NCBI GenBank assembly: GCA_044439985.1
Contig: JBITAG010000103.1
Location: 1 to 6,498 of the forward strand
Origin: JAJRXR01 sp044439985
Lineage (GTDB): Bacteria > Planctomycetota > Phycisphaerae > Phycisphaerales > UBA1924
Direction of reading: 5' to 3'
DNA length: 6,498 nucleotides
Below, piece by piece: positions 5,985-6,498 of the stretch. The notes beneath the pieces were generated by a model. That model saw nothing but the letters and a program-made list of their open reading frames with translations, made no database searches and was not told where the DNA came from. The first letter of the stretch is position 1. Each line of letters begins with the position of its first letter. A program made the translations under genes and the position numbers.

Positions 5985-6410
5985 GGCGTCGGGGGCGTTC
6001 GCGTCGGGGATCGGTCGGTCGTGCGGATCGGTTTCGGCGTCGTCGGGCGAGGGGCGGAGCGGCTCCCCCTTGGCCCTGAGGTGTTCGAGGCGCTCGGCGG
6101 TCTGGTGCACGTGGTCCGGGCGCAGCCCGAGTTCCTGCACCAGCCACGACTCCCAGAGGCGGTGGGAACGGATGAGGCCCCGGGCGAGCCGGCGCCCTTC
6201 GTCGGTCAGCTTGACCTGATCGTCTTCGACCTCGACCAGCCGGTCGCGCGCGAGCGTGCGCACGGGGCGCCCGGCGGCGGAGCCGATCAGCTCCTCAAGG
6301 CGGGAGGCAAGCATGGCGTGGTCGGGGCGGGACTCCTCGAGCCGATAAAGCAGGGCGAGGACGTCATCGCGCGCCATCTGGCAGGCAAGCCTCCGGCGGC
6401 GTCGGGCCCG
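5976..6410 (-). CDS. DtxR/MntR-like metal-binding regulatory domain, probably the C-terminus of a metal ABC transporter permease (5' partial)
   Basis: Numbered from the in-frame Met at 6377, the piece is 133 residues. A divergent winged-helix part is residues 5-60 (DVLALLYRLEES, then VKLTDEGRRLARGL). The DtxR dimerisation/metal domain follows, RSHRLWESWLVQELGL and HVHQTAERLEHL, then DPHDRPIP, which resembles the conserved PxGxPIP tail motif of DtxR proteins. H72, E76, H91, E95, E98 and H99 match the spacing of DtxR H79, E83, H98, C102, E105 and H106. The DtxR Cys is Glu here, as in MntR, suggesting Mn/Fe-type sensing. Upstream in frame is ARRRRRLACQ, a basic stretch like the cytoplasmic side of a last transmembrane helix. 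Beyond the C-tract another frame encodes hydrophobic VCALLVLFG. I therefore read this as the tail of an ABC-3-type permease rather than a free repressor. A stand-alone start at 6377 remains possible but has only a GGAGG 12 nt upstream. It converges with the LacI gene. Confidence 0.72.
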   Translation of the reverse strand, partial: RARRRRRLACQMARDDVLALLYRLEESRPDHAMLASRLEELIGSAAGRPVRTLARDRLVEVEDDQVKLTDEGRRLARGLIRSHRLWESWLVQELGLRPDHVHQTAERLEHLRAKGEPLRPSPDDAETDPHDRPIPDANAPDASG

Positions 6411-6498
6411 CCCCCCCCCCCCCCGGGCGCGGGCCCCGCCCGAAGAGCACCAAAAGGGCACACACCCCCCCCCCCACCAGGCGCCCCCCCCCGGGGGC
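6411..6498 (-). other. Poly-C low-complexity end with frame-disrupted permease remnant
   Basis: Three C homopolymers (14 at 6411-6424, 11 at 6465-6475, 9 at 6484-6492) dominate the last 88 bases. Between them, minus strand 6465-6436 reads VCALLVLFGR in a frame shifted by one from the DtxR-like frame; a short hydrophobic segment is what the last membrane helix of a metal ABC permease should look like. The simplest reading is coding sequence of the same gene with homopolymer indels near a contig end, so no reliable protein can be called here. Confidence 0.5.

Overview
The window is GC-rich bacterial DNA with a compact gene layout. It most likely comes from a planctomycete, possibly a member of the Phycisphaerae. 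That placement is an inference from the GC-rich codon usage, from the subfamily of the RND pump (VDN and VNN motifs where AcrB has VDD and AKN), and from what looks like a metal ABC permease carrying a C-terminal DtxR-type domain, an arrangement I associate with planctomycetes. No rRNA or marker gene is present to confirm it.

Layout: (1) 1-3389, minus strand: the first 1129 codons of an RND-superfamily inner-membrane efflux permease, whose 3' end lies beyond the left edge. (2) 3393-4586, minus strand: the periplasmic adaptor (membrane fusion protein). It is separated from the permease by 3 nt and is clearly co-transcribed with it. (3) 4587-4955: a divergent intergenic region of about 370 bp. 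It is less GC-rich than the genes and holds several inverted repeats, including a 10-bp perfect repeat that competes with an overlapping 7-bp one. (4) 4956-5984, plus strand: a complete LacI/GalR-family transcription factor. (5) 5976-about 6410, minus strand: a DtxR/MntR-like metal-sensing domain, convergent with the LacI gene and overlapping it by 9 bp. It is probably the C-terminal part of a manganese/iron/zinc ABC transporter permease. (6) 6411-6498: long C homopolymers, probably a degraded contig end, where the reading frame is broken.

How the genes work together: adaptor and permease would form two parts of a tripartite proton-driven exporter; no TolC-type outer-membrane partner is in the window. 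The divergent LacI-type regulator shares the intergenic region with the pump operon, so it is a natural candidate to control the pump, itself, or both, but its effector cannot be read from sequence. The DtxR-like domain belongs to a separate, metal-related transcription unit.

I see no mobile element, CRISPR array, tRNA or rRNA. The very long open frames opposite the pump genes (for example 162-3146 plus) are GC-driven antisense shadows. The most interesting points are a possible extra transmembrane hairpin in the permease, its substituted proton-relay positions, the permease-DtxR fusion, and the nested hairpins in the divergent promoter region.
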